This document shows, one piece after another, positions 1 to 4,661 of a stretch of DNA of 5,080 nucleotides. The stretch covers positions 1-5,080 of the forward strand of contig JAEOTN010000341.1 of the NCBI GenBank assembly GCA_016839865.1, written 5' to 3'. The DNA comes from Promethearchaeota archaeon. GTDB taxonomy: Archaea; Asgardarchaeota; Lokiarchaeia; Sigynarchaeales; MK-D1. The notes under the pieces are model-generated. The model had not been told where the DNA came from, made no database searches, and saw nothing but the letters and a program-made list of their open reading frames with translations. Within the stretch, counting starts at the first letter, position 1, and every line of letters begins with the position of its first letter. The position numbers were made by a program, and so were the translations under genes.

Positions 1-108
1 CTGAAAAAACTGCTAATATTTTGTCGGCTGTGGGAAAAAGTCGATGATTTCAAACATAGAAAAAGTCATGCGGAGAATGCAATTTGCCAGCTTCTGGTCA
101 ATTTTTAA
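1..108 (+). CDS. Possible 3' end of an unidentified gene, start outside the window
   Basis: Frame 1 is open from the first base to a TAA at 106-108, giving 35 residues that end in CQLLVNF. The peptide is a plausible protein tail, with mixed hydrophobic and basic residues and the stretch FKHRKSHAENAI. I do not recognise the family. The pattern of F-K, then S-x-A-E, then a short aliphatic/aromatic end recalls the last helix of some DDE transposases, but that is a weak impression and not an assignment. In DNA this AT-rich, 35 codons without a stop can occur by chance in roughly one frame in ten, so the gene itself is uncertain. A T-run that could end its transcript lies at 268-276, some 160 bases downstream. 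Confidence 0.3.
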   Translation: MKKLLIFCRLWEKVDDFKHRKSHAENAICQLLVNF

Positions 109-318
109 TTCAGTATAACCGAGATTGTGCAAGTTTTCTATGATAACCTTTACTATAGTCAATAGATTTAACAGGTTAATGAATTTTGATGGTTTTTGTA
201 AAAACGATATTTGAGAATATTTCAGCCAAAACGTGGGTAAATTTCACGCTTTCCAATATACGGCAGATTTTTTTTTGTATAAAAAAAATTAATTCAGACA
301 ATTTTTCTTTAGGTTAAA
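109..318. other. Non-coding AT-rich intergenic stretch
   Basis: No reading frame of useful length was found on either strand between the possible left-hand gene tail and the stop of the GTPase gene. It contains the T/A-run terminator at 268-288 and a small perfect dyad GTTTTT-GT-AAAAAC at 192-205. I see no tRNA, no repeat array and no ribosomal RNA-like GC-rich segment. Confidence 0.6.
268..288. terminator. Two-sided T-run/A-run terminator
   Basis: Nine T, then GTAT, then eight A on the plus strand. Read on the minus strand this gives eight T beginning 31 bases after the stop codon of the GTPase gene, matching the archaeal oligo-dT type of termination signal, which needs no GC-rich hairpin. 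On the plus strand the nine-T run could serve the gene that may end at 108. The two runs are complementary, so the site is symmetric. Function is inferred from composition and position. Confidence 0.55.
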
Positions 319-1002
319 TTATTCTGTGAAGAACTTCGCGGTTTCAAGTATTTTATAAGATTTATTTATTCGATCTACAGAAATAATACCCCGTAATTCC
401 ATTGCATTTAGTAGTTCCATAATTTCCTCTGGTGTCTTACCTAGTTCATCCTGTAATCCATGTATGTCGCCTTCATAGGAACAAACTTGACTAACAACTT
501 GAGATAACGATTGTTTTACCAAAGCAGCTAATTCATCAATTGGGACTTTTATGTTTTCCCCTGATACTGCACTAATCTTGAATATAATTGAATGTGCTCC
601 CAAGTAATTTTGAGCTCTGACTACTTCCACCGGTCTACAGCCAGGATCATCACTTTTATTTACAGCATATACAATGGGAACGTTCTTTCCTAAAATTTGT
701 CGAATTTCGTTCAAAATTTGGAGCGAAGCATCGTCCTTTTCGGGATTTGGACCATCAAAAAGAAATATGACTCCATCTGAGCCTTCCGCAACAATCGCTC
801 GCATCGGACTGAATCGTAATAAGCCAGGAGTTCCAAAAATCGTGATTTCTAAGCCATTACTTCTGGTATTTCCAATATCCATGCCAACTGTGCATTTCCA
901 ACCATTTTTATCATACGAAGCGACATTTAGTGCGTTCTTATCCAAAGCTTGAATGTATTGGGATTTTCCGCATTGAAATGCTCCAGTAACAAGAAATTTC
1001 AT
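319..1002 (-). CDS. Small Ras-like GTPase (COG2229/MglA-like) with C-terminal winged helix
   Basis: This is a 227-residue cytoplasmic P-loop GTPase. Visible motifs are G1 GAFQCGKS (7-14), a probable G2 Thr38 in TVGMDIG, G3 FGTPG (56-60), G4 NKSD (115-118) and G5 SA (144-145). The G3 form FGTPG, in place of D-x-x-G, is typical of COG2229 proteins related to MglA and SRP-receptor-beta-like GTPases. That family usually continues with Gln, but here residue 61 is Leu, the position of the Ras catalytic Gln. After the G domain (about 1-168), residues 177-220 read as a winged helix: a helix at IHGLQDEL, a second at PEEIMELLNAMELRGII, and a beta wing at SVDRINKSYKI. The expected role is a nucleotide-dependent switch; partner and process are unknown. 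The ATG at 1002 is chosen over an in-frame GTG at 1011 because that GTG forms part of the ribosome binding site and the family starts at MKFLVTG. It is a single-gene unit, 143 bases from the end of yjbQ. The family is fairly certain, the function is not. Confidence 0.87.
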   Translation of the reverse strand: MKFLVTGAFQCGKSQYIQALDKNALNVASYDKNGWKCTVGMDIGNTRSNGLEITIFGTPGLLRFSPMRAIVAEGSDGVIFLFDGPNPEKDDASLQILNEIRQILGKNVPIVYAVNKSDDPGCRPVEVVRAQNYLGAHSIIFKISAVSGENIKVPIDELAALVKQSLSQVVSQVCSYEGDIHGLQDELGKTPEEIMELLNAMELRGIISVDRINKSYKILETAKFFTE

Positions 1003-1008
1003 GAAATA

Positions 1009-1013
1009 CACCT
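1009..1013 (-). promoter_or_regulatory. Shine-Dalgarno site AGGTG that fixes the GTPase start
   Basis: On the minus strand AGGTG lies 6 bases before the ATG at 1002, a normal spacing for an archaeal Shine-Dalgarno site. It includes the alternative GTG codon at 1011-1009, so a start there would have no site of its own. This supports the shorter 227-residue protein. Confidence 0.6.
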
Positions 1014-1050
1014 ACATGATTATCAATATAGATTATGGTAATATGGAGAG

Positions 1051-1070
1051 AATATATCCAATTAAATATA
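1051..1070 (-). promoter_or_regulatory. Candidate TATA region for the GTPase gene
   Basis: On the minus strand this reads TATATTTAATTGGATATATT. It contains two overlapping TATA-like elements 49 to 68 bases upstream of the ATG at 1002, which would give a leader of roughly 25-40 bases carrying the AGGTG site. The TATA-like match is the only evidence, and A/T content is high throughout, so the exact box is uncertain. Confidence 0.4.
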
Positions 1071-1093
1071 TCTGTGGAATTAGAATCTGTTTA

Positions 1094-1114
1094 ACATTTT
1101 GTCGGAAAAAATGT
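1094..1114 (-). terminator. Dyad with T-run downstream of yjbQ, probable operon terminator
   Basis: There is a perfect 7-base inverted repeat ACATTTT/AAAATGT with a 7-base loop, 32-52 bases after the yjbQ stop. Read on the minus strand it includes a run of six T. It lies between the end of the lrp-yjbQ unit and the candidate promoter of the GTPase gene, which is where a terminator is expected. An operator role is an alternative. Confidence 0.4.
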
Positions 1115-1145
1115 AAGAGAATGGATCTACCAAATATTGTCGGAG

Positions 1146-1565
1146 TTATTCTCCAATGAATTGACAATATACCTTTCGAGAACGAGGTTTTTCATCCATT
1201 TCTAGAAAAATAATTTGTTGCCATGTTCCCAGAATTAGTTTTGCAGACGAAAAGGGAACAGTTATACTTGGATTGAGTAAAAAACTCCTCAAATGCCCTC
1301 CTCCATTATGATCACCCCATGTTTTATGGTGTTCGTAATCATAATTATAAGGAATTATCTTTTCTAAGAAGGATGGAATATCCCCCTTTACTAATCCAGG
1401 TTCATATTCGGTTGTAGAGATAGCACTAGTAGAACTTGCAGTGAAAACACATACGATGCCTTCTTTAAGTCCAGTAGATCTCAATTTTTTCTTAATTTCT
1501 GGCGTGATATTAATTATATCCTCGGGACTGGTTTGTAGGGAAAATGTTTCTAATCTAACTGTCAT
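1146..1565 (-). CDS. yjbQ: YjbQ/UPF0047 family protein
   Basis: This 139-residue protein is the usual full length for the YjbQ family (COG0432, TIGR00149). Family marks are TSAI (46-49) followed by Glu53, Asp62, the Y-E-H segment at 77-79, GDHNGGGH (84-91) with Asp85, Asn87 and His91, SITVPF (100-105), LGTWQQI (112-118), and the end R-x-R...IGE (128-139). The family forms compact trimers in the cytoplasm. E. coli YjbQ has been reported to have thiamin phosphate synthase activity, but the physiological role in archaea is not settled. The gene starts at an ATG 10 bases after the regulator's stop, with a strong Shine-Dalgarno site inside the end of that gene, so the two are very probably co-transcribed and translationally coupled. 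Family membership is secure; the reaction in this organism is inference. Confidence 0.92.
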   Translation of the reverse strand: MTVRLETFSLQTSPEDIINITPEIKKKLRSTGLKEGIVCVFTASSTSAISTTEYEPGLVKGDIPSFLEKIIPYNYDYEHHKTWGDHNGGGHLRSFLLNPSITVPFSSAKLILGTWQQIIFLEMDEKPRSRKVYCQFIGE

Positions 1566-1575
1566 TATTCATATC

Positions 1576-1584
1576 TCACCCCTC
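1576..1584 (-). promoter_or_regulatory. yjbQ Shine-Dalgarno site overlapping the regulator's stop codon
   Basis: On the minus strand GAGGGGTGA ends with the TGA stop of the Lrp/AsnC gene and lies 10 bases before the yjbQ ATG. It matches the archaeal GGAGGTGA-type consensus well and is the strongest site in the window. The overlap means a ribosome ending on the regulator sits at the yjbQ start, which supports coupling. Confidence 0.7.
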
Positions 1585-2052
1585 TTTTTCCTGATTCTCT
1601 GGACTACTAAGTAGATGATGTAAGTCCTCCTTAAACACATCTAATACAATACTTGTCTCCATTCGCCGAATACCATCTTGTGTATTTAAATCGTTGTTAA
1701 AATCACGATAATCCCCCATATTTTTAAATCTACATATTATAATGGCTGAAGAATTACCAGATACGCTGTATATATTTGTAACATGAGGATTTTTAGAGAG
1801 TTCTTCCAGAATCCTGCTAATTTCGGTTCCTTTTATAGTCAATGAGATAATCACTTTGAGACTATATTCAAGTTTTTCTTCGTTTAAATCTAGAAGATAC
1901 CCCTTAATTATTCCTTGTCCCTTTAGTTTGGCGATTCGGTTATGAACAGTACCTACACTGATGTTCAAATCTTCAGAAATTTTCCTATACGATATACGAG
2001 CGTCCTGCTCTAATACTTTTAAAATATCTTCATCCAACTCATCAAGTGTCAC
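1576..2052 (-). CDS. Lrp/AsnC family transcriptional regulator
   Basis: This 158-residue regulator of the feast/famine (Lrp/AsnC) family has the normal length. The N-terminal winged helix-turn-helix spans about 3-53, starting LDELDEDILKVLEQDARISY, with the recognition region ISVGTVHNRIAKLKGQGIIKGY at 31-52. A RAM ligand-binding/oligomerisation domain follows at about 64-146 with the alternating beta pattern KVIISLTIKG and the ETSIVLDVFKEDL end. In the RAM loop, where many relatives have G-D-x-D, this protein has GNSSA (99-103), so the usual acidic residues are absent and the effector may differ from a simple amino acid. Its start is GTG, 8 bases after a GAGGAT ribosome site. It lies just upstream of yjbQ and divergent from the flavin oxidoreductase, so self-regulation plus control of both neighbours is likely. 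The target set is inference. Confidence 0.93.
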   Translation of the reverse strand: MTLDELDEDILKVLEQDARISYRKISEDLNISVGTVHNRIAKLKGQGIIKGYLLDLNEEKLEYSLKVIISLTIKGTEISRILEELSKNPHVTNIYSVSGNSSAIIICRFKNMGDYRDFNNDLNTQDGIRRMETSIVLDVFKEDLHHLLSSPENQEKEG

Positions 2053-2060
2053 TATAACTT

Positions 2061-2066
2061 ATCCTC
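2061..2066 (-). promoter_or_regulatory. Shine-Dalgarno site supporting a GTG start of the regulator
   Basis: GAGGAT on the minus strand is 8 bases from the GTG at 2052. This supports the rare start codon, which also gives the usual short N-terminus before the first Lrp helix. Confidence 0.5.
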
Positions 2067-2093
2067 TTTGTATTCCATTTAACAGATTTCACA

Positions 2094-2109
2094 TCAAGAA
2101 CATCTTTGA
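2094..2109. promoter_or_regulatory. Imperfect dyad, possible second operator half-way to lrp
   Basis: TCAAGAACATCTTTGA is a 16-base imperfect palindrome with TCAA/TTGA outer arms. It shares CAAGAA with the perfect palindrome at 2170-2182 and lies 42 bases upstream of the regulator's GTG. This is the position expected for autorepression by an Lrp-type protein, but the symmetry is only partial. Confidence 0.3.
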
Positions 2110-2169
2110 GACGAGTATTTTTATCGTTCAGAGGAAATCAATATTATTTATTTTTTTGTCTACTGAGTT

Positions 2170-2182
2170 CAAGAAGTTCTTG
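2170..2182. promoter_or_regulatory. Perfect palindrome CAAGAAGTTCTTG, candidate Lrp-type operator
   Basis: Two 6-base arms (CAAGAA/TTCTTG) flank a central G in the divergent region between the regulator and the oxidoreductase. Lrp/AsnC proteins bind short palindromes of about 13-15 bases, and such sites commonly lie beside the regulator's own gene. The centre is about 38 bases upstream of the candidate TATA box of the oxidoreductase gene, a position compatible with activation. Binding is inferred. Confidence 0.5.
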
Positions 2183-2202
2183 TGCAATTATGTAATTTCA
2201 CC

Positions 2203-2219
2203 TTAACTATTTTAAATAT
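2203..2219 (+). promoter_or_regulatory. Candidate promoter of the flavin oxidoreductase gene
   Basis: TTTAAATA at 2211-2218 is a good archaeal TATA-like element. Transcription would be expected to start about 25 bases on, near 2240, only about 8 bases before the ATG. A nearly leaderless message fits the lack of a well-placed Shine-Dalgarno site; the only AGGA, at 2229-2232, is 15 bases away. Confidence 0.45.
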
Positions 2220-2247
2220 TTTTCAATTAGGACATCTTTAGTATGGT

Positions 2248-3660
2248 ATGGGAGAATTTTCATATCAAACCATTGAGGATTTCCGTCAAGATATAAAAAA
2301 ATTAGATTTAGACATAATATCCACCGAAAATACATCTTGTTTATATCATCCCATACGATTACCTAATGGTAGTGAAGAAATCAGTATAAAAAATCGTGTT
2401 GCAATCCATCCAATGGAAGGTTTTGATGCAACAAAAACGGGAGATCCAACACAGCTTACGCATAATAGATATGAGAGATTTGGTAGTTCGGGAGCTGGTG
2501 TGGTATGGTTTGAAGCGACTGCAGTGATACCTGAAGGAAGATCGAATCCACATCAATTAATGATAACAAAGAATAATATTGATAAGTTTGAACGACTAAT
2601 TGCGAGGTTTGATAAAGGGAGATTACAACTTTTTGAGCAACATACTAATATATCTAATTTACCATTTCAAGATCCTTTGAAAATACTTCAACTTACACAC
2701 TCAGGAAGATATTCTAAGCCTGGAAGTGAAAGATATCCCTTACGTGCGACAATGAATTCTGAATTAGATGCAGCAATGCATATTCGTCCCGAAAGTGGGG
2801 AAGTAGTCAGTGATAAATATTTAGACACTCTCCAAGAAACCTACATAGAAGCTATCGGTTTTGCAAAAGAAGCTGGTTTTGAAGGAGTAGATATCAAATC
2901 ATGCCATGGTTATCTTGTATCGGAATTACTTGGAGCTTTTTCACGTGTAGACTCTTCATATGGAGGAGATTCAATTGAACATAGGGGAAAATTCCTTTTA
3001 GATATCGTTAAAAAGGCAAATAAGGAATTTACAGACCTAATTATTAGTGTACGAATTAACTTGTTTGATGTTTTAGCTCATCCTTTTGGATTTACGACGA
3101 AAAAACTAGATGAAAATGGAATTCCCGCAATTATTGACCTTGAGGATCTTCATTATTTGCTCGAACAATTGTATATGCACGGTGTCAGGTTAGTGAGTTT
3201 TTCAGCAGGAAATCCATACTATAATCCATATTTATCCAGACCCTTTGTTCAGAATGCATTTAATGGGCCAGATGCACCCGAACATCCATTAGTCAGTTAT
3301 GCCAGAATAATTAAACTCTTGAAAGAGGTAAGAAGTCGTCATCCTAAACTTGTCACTATTGGAACCGCTTATTCATGGTTTCGGCAGTTTGGACCTAACT
3401 TTGCAGCGGGTGAAATTGAGAGAAATTCATTTGATATTGCTGGTTTCGGAAGGATGGCATTTGCATATCCCCAATTTCTTGTTGATTTACTTCAAAATGG
3501 TAAAGTTGATTCTAACAGAGTTTGTATTGCATGTTCTAAATGTACAGAATTAATGCGGATGGGAAGCGTTACGGGATGCGTAATTCGAAACCGTGAATAT
3601 TCAAAAATTTATCGGGAAGCGTATCGGAAGTATCAAAACAAAGAGAAAAATGAAAAATAA
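2248..3660 (+). CDS. Old-yellow-enzyme family FMN oxidoreductase with Cys cluster motif
   Basis: This 470-residue NADH:flavin oxidoreductase-type protein (COG1902) has an FMN-binding TIM barrel. After an N-terminal extension of about 30 residues it shows KNRVAIHPMEG (48-58), G-DPTQLT (65-71), SGAGVVWFEATAV (81-93), HSGRYS (151-156), CHGYLVSELLGAFSRVDSSYGG (219-240), the barrel strand SVRIN (267-271) and the phosphate-binding region around GTAYSW (372-377) and IAGFGRMAFAYPQF (397-410). The C-terminus has Cys426, 429, 432 and 444 (C-x2-C-x2-C-x11-C), a likely 4Fe-4S ligand set as in 2,4-dienoyl-CoA reductases. Those have x3 between the second and third Cys and a C-terminal FAD/NAD(P)H module, which is absent here. 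The usual His of H-x-x-H is Lys217 (KSCH). The substrate is unknown; enone reduction or demethylation-type chemistry is possible. An electron-donor partner is probably needed. It is divergent from the Lrp regulator. Confidence 0.92.
   Translation: MGEFSYQTIEDFRQDIKKLDLDIISTENTSCLYHPIRLPNGSEEISIKNRVAIHPMEGFDATKTGDPTQLTHNRYERFGSSGAGVVWFEATAVIPEGRSNPHQLMITKNNIDKFERLIARFDKGRLQLFEQHTNISNLPFQDPLKILQLTHSGRYSKPGSERYPLRATMNSELDAAMHIRPESGEVVSDKYLDTLQETYIEAIGFAKEAGFEGVDIKSCHGYLVSELLGAFSRVDSSYGGDSIEHRGKFLLDIVKKANKEFTDLIISVRINLFDVLAHPFGFTTKKLDENGIPAIIDLEDLHYLLEQLYMHGVRLVSFSAGNPYYNPYLSRPFVQNAFNGPDAPEHPLVSYARIIKLLKEVRSRHPKLVTIGTAYSWFRQFGPNFAAGEIERNSFDIAGFGRMAFAYPQFLVDLLQNGKVDSNRVCIACSKCTELMRMGSVTGCVIRNREYSKIYREAYRKYQNKEKNEK
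3641..3660 (-). terminator. T-rich terminator of trmI inside the oxidoreductase 3' end
   Basis: Read on the minus strand directly after the trmI stop, the DNA is rich in T, with runs of five T at 3657-3653 and 3650-3646. This resembles archaeal oligo-dT termination. The same bases encode the Lys/Asn/Glu-rich tail (NKEKNEK) of the convergent gene. The weaker T-run that could stop the oxidoreductase transcript is at 3685-3689, inside trmI. Confidence 0.45.
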
Positions 3661-4515
3661 TTAGAAATCGTTAGGAAAAGGGAATTTTTCATCTTTCACT
3701 TCGTTCTTATCTTCACGCTCAGGGACAAATGGATCGAGTTTACGAGCAAAAGTGATATATCCCGTGTGACCTATCATTCGAGAATTCGGTCGAGTTGCAT
3801 TTGATTTCACTCGAATTTCTCGTTTCAGCAATTCATAAGTTTTTATGTCATGAAAATGACTTTCTTTCAATGCAGTATGGGTTTTAATCACTTGTTCAAT
3901 TACCGGAGAAAATGAACAGACGACGCCAGAACTCTTTAAAAATCCATGTACTTTATCCATGGCTAACCAAGGAGTAGCGAGGTCGAGAACTACAACATCG
4001 ACATTGGTGTGTTCCACGTCTGTCAATAAATCCCCCTTCTTTATGGTGACAAAATCTGCGACTCCAAGTTTCTTCATATTCTTTTTTGCTTGTTTTATTG
4101 CAGAATCCCGAACATCATAGGTGTGAATATGACCAGTTGGTTGAACATATTTTCCCAAAATTCCAGTTAATGAGCCAGATCCCGTCCCTGCTTCAACAAC
4201 TATACTTCCTGGGCTGATTCCAGTATAAATGAGGATTAATCCAATATCTTCTGGATAAATGATCTGGGATGCTCGAGTCATATGTATAACAATATCAGAT
4301 GGTAATGGTTTGAATAGGAAAAATTTGTGATTATAGGGTTTCGATAAAACTATAGAACCAAAATCTTTTCCAATAATGTCATCATAATCCAAGTATCCCC
4401 GATCCGTATGAAATTGCTTCCCAGATTCTACTTTGCGCAACCACTTTCGTTTCTTGTTATCAAACACTATATATACTAAATCATGGTCTTGGATTGTGTT
4501 ACTACTTTCTTCCAT
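3661..4515 (-). CDS. trmI: tRNA (adenine-N1)-methyltransferase TrmI
   Basis: This 284-residue S-adenosylmethionine-dependent enzyme (COG2519/GCD14 family) makes m1A in the T-loop of tRNA. Archaeal members act at A58 and in some cases also A57. The N-terminal small beta domain (about 10-72) is followed by R-A-S-Q-I-I-Y-P-E-D-I-G (81-92), a family marker. The Rossmann methyltransferase fold follows: motif I VVEAGTGSGSLT (106-117), the acidic SAM ribose contact in TYDVR (Asp134), the motif IV-like DLATPW (178-183, with the catalytic-type Asp178), FSPVIEQV (202-209) and RPNSRMIGHTGYITFARK (242-259). A charged tail (260-284) extends past the core. Only one Cys (200) is present, so the inter-subunit disulphides known from Pyrococcus TrmI cannot form in the same way, which suits a non-hyperthermophile. 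The enzyme is cytoplasmic and a tetramer in relatives. No Shine-Dalgarno site precedes the ATG, so a leaderless or unusual leader is likely. Confidence 0.95.
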   Translation of the reverse strand: MEESSNTIQDHDLVYIVFDNKKRKWLRKVESGKQFHTDRGYLDYDDIIGKDFGSIVLSKPYNHKFFLFKPLPSDIVIHMTRASQIIYPEDIGLILIYTGISPGSIVVEAGTGSGSLTGILGKYVQPTGHIHTYDVRDSAIKQAKKNMKKLGVADFVTIKKGDLLTDVEHTNVDVVVLDLATPWLAMDKVHGFLKSSGVVCSFSPVIEQVIKTHTALKESHFHDIKTYELLKREIRVKSNATRPNSRMIGHTGYITFARKLDPFVPEREDKNEVKDEKFPFPNDF

Positions 4516-4522
4516 ATAGTGT

Positions 4523-4532
4523 TGTTATAACA
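4523..4532. promoter_or_regulatory. Palindrome TGTTATAACA just upstream of trmI
   Basis: This is a perfect 10-base palindrome 7 bases before the trmI start codon on the minus strand. It is too close to be the TATA box of a leaderless transcript, so a regulator site or a chance match is possible. A/T-rich palindromes of this size do arise by chance. Confidence 0.25.
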
Positions 4533-4540
4533 CCGAATTC

Positions 4541-4561
4541 CCAAAAAAGTACATCTTTTGG
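4541..4561. promoter_or_regulatory. Dyad CCAAAA-N9-TTTTGG between trmI and the coiled-coil gene
   Basis: Perfect 6-base arms are separated by 9 bases, centred 36 bases upstream of the trmI ATG. The dyad overlaps the region where the trmI basal promoter should lie, in which I find no clear TATA box. A binding site for a dimeric regulator is possible. Confidence 0.3.
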
Positions 4562-4584
4562 CAAGTTAGTCTTTACTAATATTC

Positions 4585-4601
4585 GAGAAAATTTTTATAA
4601 G
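4585..4601 (+). promoter_or_regulatory. Candidate BRE/TATA promoter of the coiled-coil gene
   Basis: A purine-rich GAGAAAA element is followed by TTTATAAG (4594-4601), the best BRE-plus-TATA arrangement in the window. A start about 25 bases on would be near 4622, leaving a leader of about 40 bases that lacks a Shine-Dalgarno site but contains TCGGCTA twice (4631-4637 and 4640-4646). Confidence 0.5.
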
Positions 4602-4661
4602 ATCCATTAAAAATACTACTAAGCACATTATCGGCTAAATCGGCTATTTTTATTGATAAGC

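Noticed and set aside
674..952. 92-codon plus-strand frame
   Set aside because: It lies entirely opposite the GTPase coding sequence, whose motifs are clear; its peptide has no family features.
1003..1011. GTG start giving a 230-residue GTPase (three extra residues)
   Set aside because: The GTG lies inside the AGGTG ribosome binding site of the ATG at 1002, and the extra residues MYF precede the family's normal beginning.
18..1144. Repeated ATTTTGTCGG (18-27, 1096-1105) and ATTGTCGG (1136-1143)
   Set aside because: The copies are short, irregularly spaced and in different contexts; there is no consistent position relative to genes, so chance is likely.
1398..1420. Possible loss of an active-site His in YjbQ (NGGGH instead of NAHAH)
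   Set aside because: From memory E. coli YjbQ also lacks the first His at this point while keeping the last one, so this column varies in the family and does not suggest an inactive protein.
1961..2206. 81-codon plus-strand frame running into the divergent region
   Set aside because: It begins opposite the helix-turn-helix of the Lrp gene, is rich in Ser, Phe and Ile as expected of an antisense AT-rich frame, and has no ribosome site.
3350..3553. 67-codon plus-strand frame inside the oxidoreductase gene
   Set aside because: It is an overlapping frame on the same strand within a strongly conserved flavoenzyme region.
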